In this document: positions 5,693 through 7,292 of the stretch, piece by piece
Layout: each line of letters starts with the position of its first letter
Numbering within the stretch: the first letter of the stretch is position 1
Assembly (NCBI GenBank): GCA_002369525.1
Contig: DFFN01000036.1
Location: forward strand, 1 to 7,292
Source of the DNA: Lachnoclostridium sp. UBA3775
GTDB lineage: Bacteria; Bacillota; Clostridia; Lachnospirales; Lachnospiraceae
DNA: 7,292 bases
Reading direction: 5' to 3'
The notes under the pieces: model-generated
Databases searched by the model: none
Seen by the model: only the letters and a program-made list of their open reading frames with translations
What the model was told of the DNA's origin: nothing
Made by a program: the position numbers and the translations under genes

Positions 5693-6988
5693 TTATTGCG
5701 TGAAAGTGCCATAGTCTGCAATCGCCTCATCTATGCCGATTTCGCCCTTCGCAACACGGTAAACCGCCTGTCTTAACTGTATGACAGCATCGTCAGTGAT
5801 TCCTATCACTTCCGGCGAAAAAATTCTGGATTCGGGAACTTCACCGAAGGCGGCATACATGCTGTTAAAAAAAAGGTCCTTCGTCGGAGGCATAAGCCCC
5901 TTCTTCTGTGCCATTTCGCTAAGCTCCCTCGCACTTACCAGAAATCGCATGAATTCATTTGCCATTTTCAGCTCGGAGCTGTTTTTATTGACAGAGAACT
6001 GCAGATTTGACATGTCAAGGAAAGCGGCGCCCTCGTCAGACATCGGGACAGGAACAAAGGTATAAGTAAAAGGATTTGCGATAAATGCTTCGGAACGGCT
6101 TTCCCTTTTCTTTGTACCGGAAACGGTATCTCCGGAACAGGTCATCATGGGCACATCGCCTTCAAAGAAACGGAGGATAACCGCTTCATAATTATTTTCG
6201 ATCTCATCGCAGGCAGCAATATCCACGCAGCCTTCATTAAGGAACTGTGAGATTTTTTCGAGGGAAGGACGTATATACTCTCCGGCCGAAGCTTCAAGTG
6301 AATTCAGTTTTTTTACAGCCTCTTTGTTATCTGCCACCGATTCACAGAAGAAAGGATAGATGACAAGCGTAAATATCGAGGTAATCTCCTTTTTTGTAAA
6401 TCCCATTATCGGATTTTTATATCCTTTTTCCTTAAAAGCCTTGCATACATTAATCAGCTCCGAATAGGTCTTCGGTATGCTTAAGTTTTCCTTTTCAAAA
6501 AGGCTTTTGTTTACAAGCATGCCGTAGGTGTTTGAAAAAACGGGGATCATGGGAAGCGTACCGTCGTCCGTATTCAGCAGGATATTAGCTCGGATGCAGC
6601 TAAGATCAAGTCCGAGCTTTTTATCTGCAAGATTCTCGGCATGATCGATAGACGCTTTATACTGGTCCCTGCCGTACATCCATGAATAATTGACATAGAT
6701 ATCTGGGGCATCGTTTCCGTTCAGCACGGTTCCGATCATGTTATTATAGTCATCAACCTTTGTATAAACCAGTTCTACATTGGGATAATAATCGTTGAAA
6801 CGGTCAATTTCGGCCTCGAGCGCCTCAAAGTTATCGTAACCGCCCGCGATCCTTATATGGCATTTGGACGAAGTATCCAGAGCAGGGCTGAAACCTTCCG
6901 ATACTTTTTCCTTCTTTTTCTCCTTGCCGCAGGCGGCCAGGCTCACGATCATTATCATTGATAAAATAATGCATAATGTTTTTTTCAT
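5693..6988 (-). CDS. Extracellular solute-binding lipoprotein, family 1 (SBP_bac_1-like)
   Basis: A 431-residue lipoprotein: MKKTLC, a hydrophobic stretch and lipobox LAA-C with Cys20 as the anchor, then a lysine-rich stretch. The mature part resembles family 1 solute-binding proteins of sugar-type ABC importers: an early strand HIRIAGGYDNFEALEAEIDRF, a NDAPDIYVNY strand-loop, an open VNKSLFEKENLSIPKTYSEL hinge block, and a late QKKGLMPPTKD block. The ligand cannot be predicted. The start is the ATG at 6988, which creates a signal peptide; the open frame continues upstream to 7087 but that part overlaps the receiver-domain gene and has no signal logic. Only five bases separate it from the upstream stop codon, so its GGAAGGGA site lies at the end of that gene and coupling is likely. 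No permease or ATPase gene occurs in this window. Confidence 0.92.
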   Translation of the reverse strand: MKKTLCIILSMIMIVSLAACGKEKKKEKVSEGFSPALDTSSKCHIRIAGGYDNFEALEAEIDRFNDYYPNVELVYTKVDDYNNMIGTVLNGNDAPDIYVNYSWMYGRDQYKASIDHAENLADKKLGLDLSCIRANILLNTDDGTLPMIPVFSNTYGMLVNKSLFEKENLSIPKTYSELINVCKAFKEKGYKNPIMGFTKKEITSIFTLVIYPFFCESVADNKEAVKKLNSLEASAGEYIRPSLEKISQFLNEGCVDIAACDEIENNYEAVILRFFEGDVPMMTCSGDTVSGTKKRESRSEAFIANPFTYTFVPVPMSDEGAAFLDMSNLQFSVNKNSSELKMANEFMRFLVSARELSEMAQKKGLMPPTKDLFFNSMYAAFGEVPESRIFSPEVIGITDDAVIQLRQAVYRVAKGEIGIDEAIADYGTFTQ

Positions 6989-6993
6989 ATTTG

Positions 6994-7292
6994 TTATTTC
7001 CCTTCCTTGATTCTGCGGATTTCCCTGATAACCAGTTTTACATCGATGGGTTTGGCAATATGCCCGTTCATTCCGGCATCCATACATTCCATGACATTCT
7101 CTGAAAAAGCATCAGCCGTCATCGCAACTATAGGGATGGATGAAGCCCATGGATCCTCAAGCTTTCTTATTGCTCTGGTCGCATCCAAACCATTCATTTC
7201 CGGCATCTGCACATCCATAAAGATCAGCGCGTAGCCATTCTCTTTCGCCACGCTCATCTTTTCCACACAGATCCGTCCGTTTTCCGCCCGTT
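6994..7292 (-). CDS. Response-regulator receiver domain, C-terminal end of a gene cut by the window edge (probable hybrid sensor kinase)
   Basis: The frame is open to the right edge, giving 98 residues that begin RAENGR and end in IKEGK. It is the C-terminal four-fifths of a CheY-like receiver: phospho-acceptor Asp in FMDVQMPEMNG (residue 26 of the visible part), conserved Thr in VAMTADAF (58) and Lys in HIAKPID (80). The wording MDVQMPEMNG...MTADAF...AGMNGHIAKPID is typical of receivers at the end of hybrid histidine kinases, and no DNA-binding domain follows. An internal GTG at 7266 is not a believable start because it lies inside the receiver fold. It is the first visible gene of the unit with the solute-binding protein. 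Whether HisKA, HATPase and sensor domains precede it lies outside the window. Confidence 0.88.
   Translation of the reverse strand, partial: RAENGRICVEKMSVAKENGYALIFMDVQMPEMNGLDATRAIRKLEDPWASSIPIVAMTADAFSENVMECMDAGMNGHIAKPIDVKLVIREIRRIKEGK

Noticed and set aside
6989..7087. Longer solute-binding protein starting at 7087
   Set aside because: The added 33 residues lie in another frame of the receiver-domain gene and would bury the lipoprotein signal peptide inside the protein.

Overview
The window looks like chromosomal DNA of a low-to-moderate GC Firmicute, most probably a member of the Lachnospiraceae (Clostridia). This rests on the Gram-positive style of the YchF, Lgt and MraZ proteins, strong AGGAGG-type ribosome binding sites, short-signal lipoproteins with a PTE-rich linker, and a hybrid kinase that ends in a receiver domain. 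Genus and species cannot be fixed from the sequence alone. Every gene I can support lies on the minus strand, so transcription runs from high to low coordinates.

Right part (about 7292 down to 4261): the C-terminal receiver domain of a gene cut by the window edge, probably a hybrid sensor kinase. Five bases on comes a lipoprotein of the family 1 solute-binding proteins, then (29-base gap) a transglutaminase-like lipoprotein with an intact Cys-His-Asp triad. No ABC permease or ATPase gene is present in the window, so the binding protein may feed the kinase rather than a transporter; that is inference. The roughly 340 bases after the transglutaminase gene are not empty: they hold the wreck of a second sensor kinase, with HisKA helix and ATPase G2-box homology joined by an out-of-frame internal deletion and truncated at both ends. 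The relic ends in a perfect 13+13 bp palindrome.

Middle (4235 down to 3234): a PPP-type metallophosphoesterase, then a 207-base intergenic region with a very good sigma-A promoter (TTGATT-17-TATAAT) and a leader of about 120 nt.

Left part (3233 to 1): ychF and lgt form a short transcription unit read from that promoter and closed by a strong, probably bidirectional, terminator. The start of the division/cell-wall (dcw) cluster follows: a promoter, a ladder of TGG boxes at about 10-bp spacing that fits the MraZ autorepressor operator, mraZ, and the 5' part of rsmH, which overlaps mraZ by 17 bases and runs off the left edge.

Functionally, Lgt is the enzyme that would lipidate the two lipoproteins encoded further right. 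The left half is housekeeping. The right half is accessory and shows gene decay. I found no rRNA, tRNA, CRISPR array, insertion sequence or phage gene.
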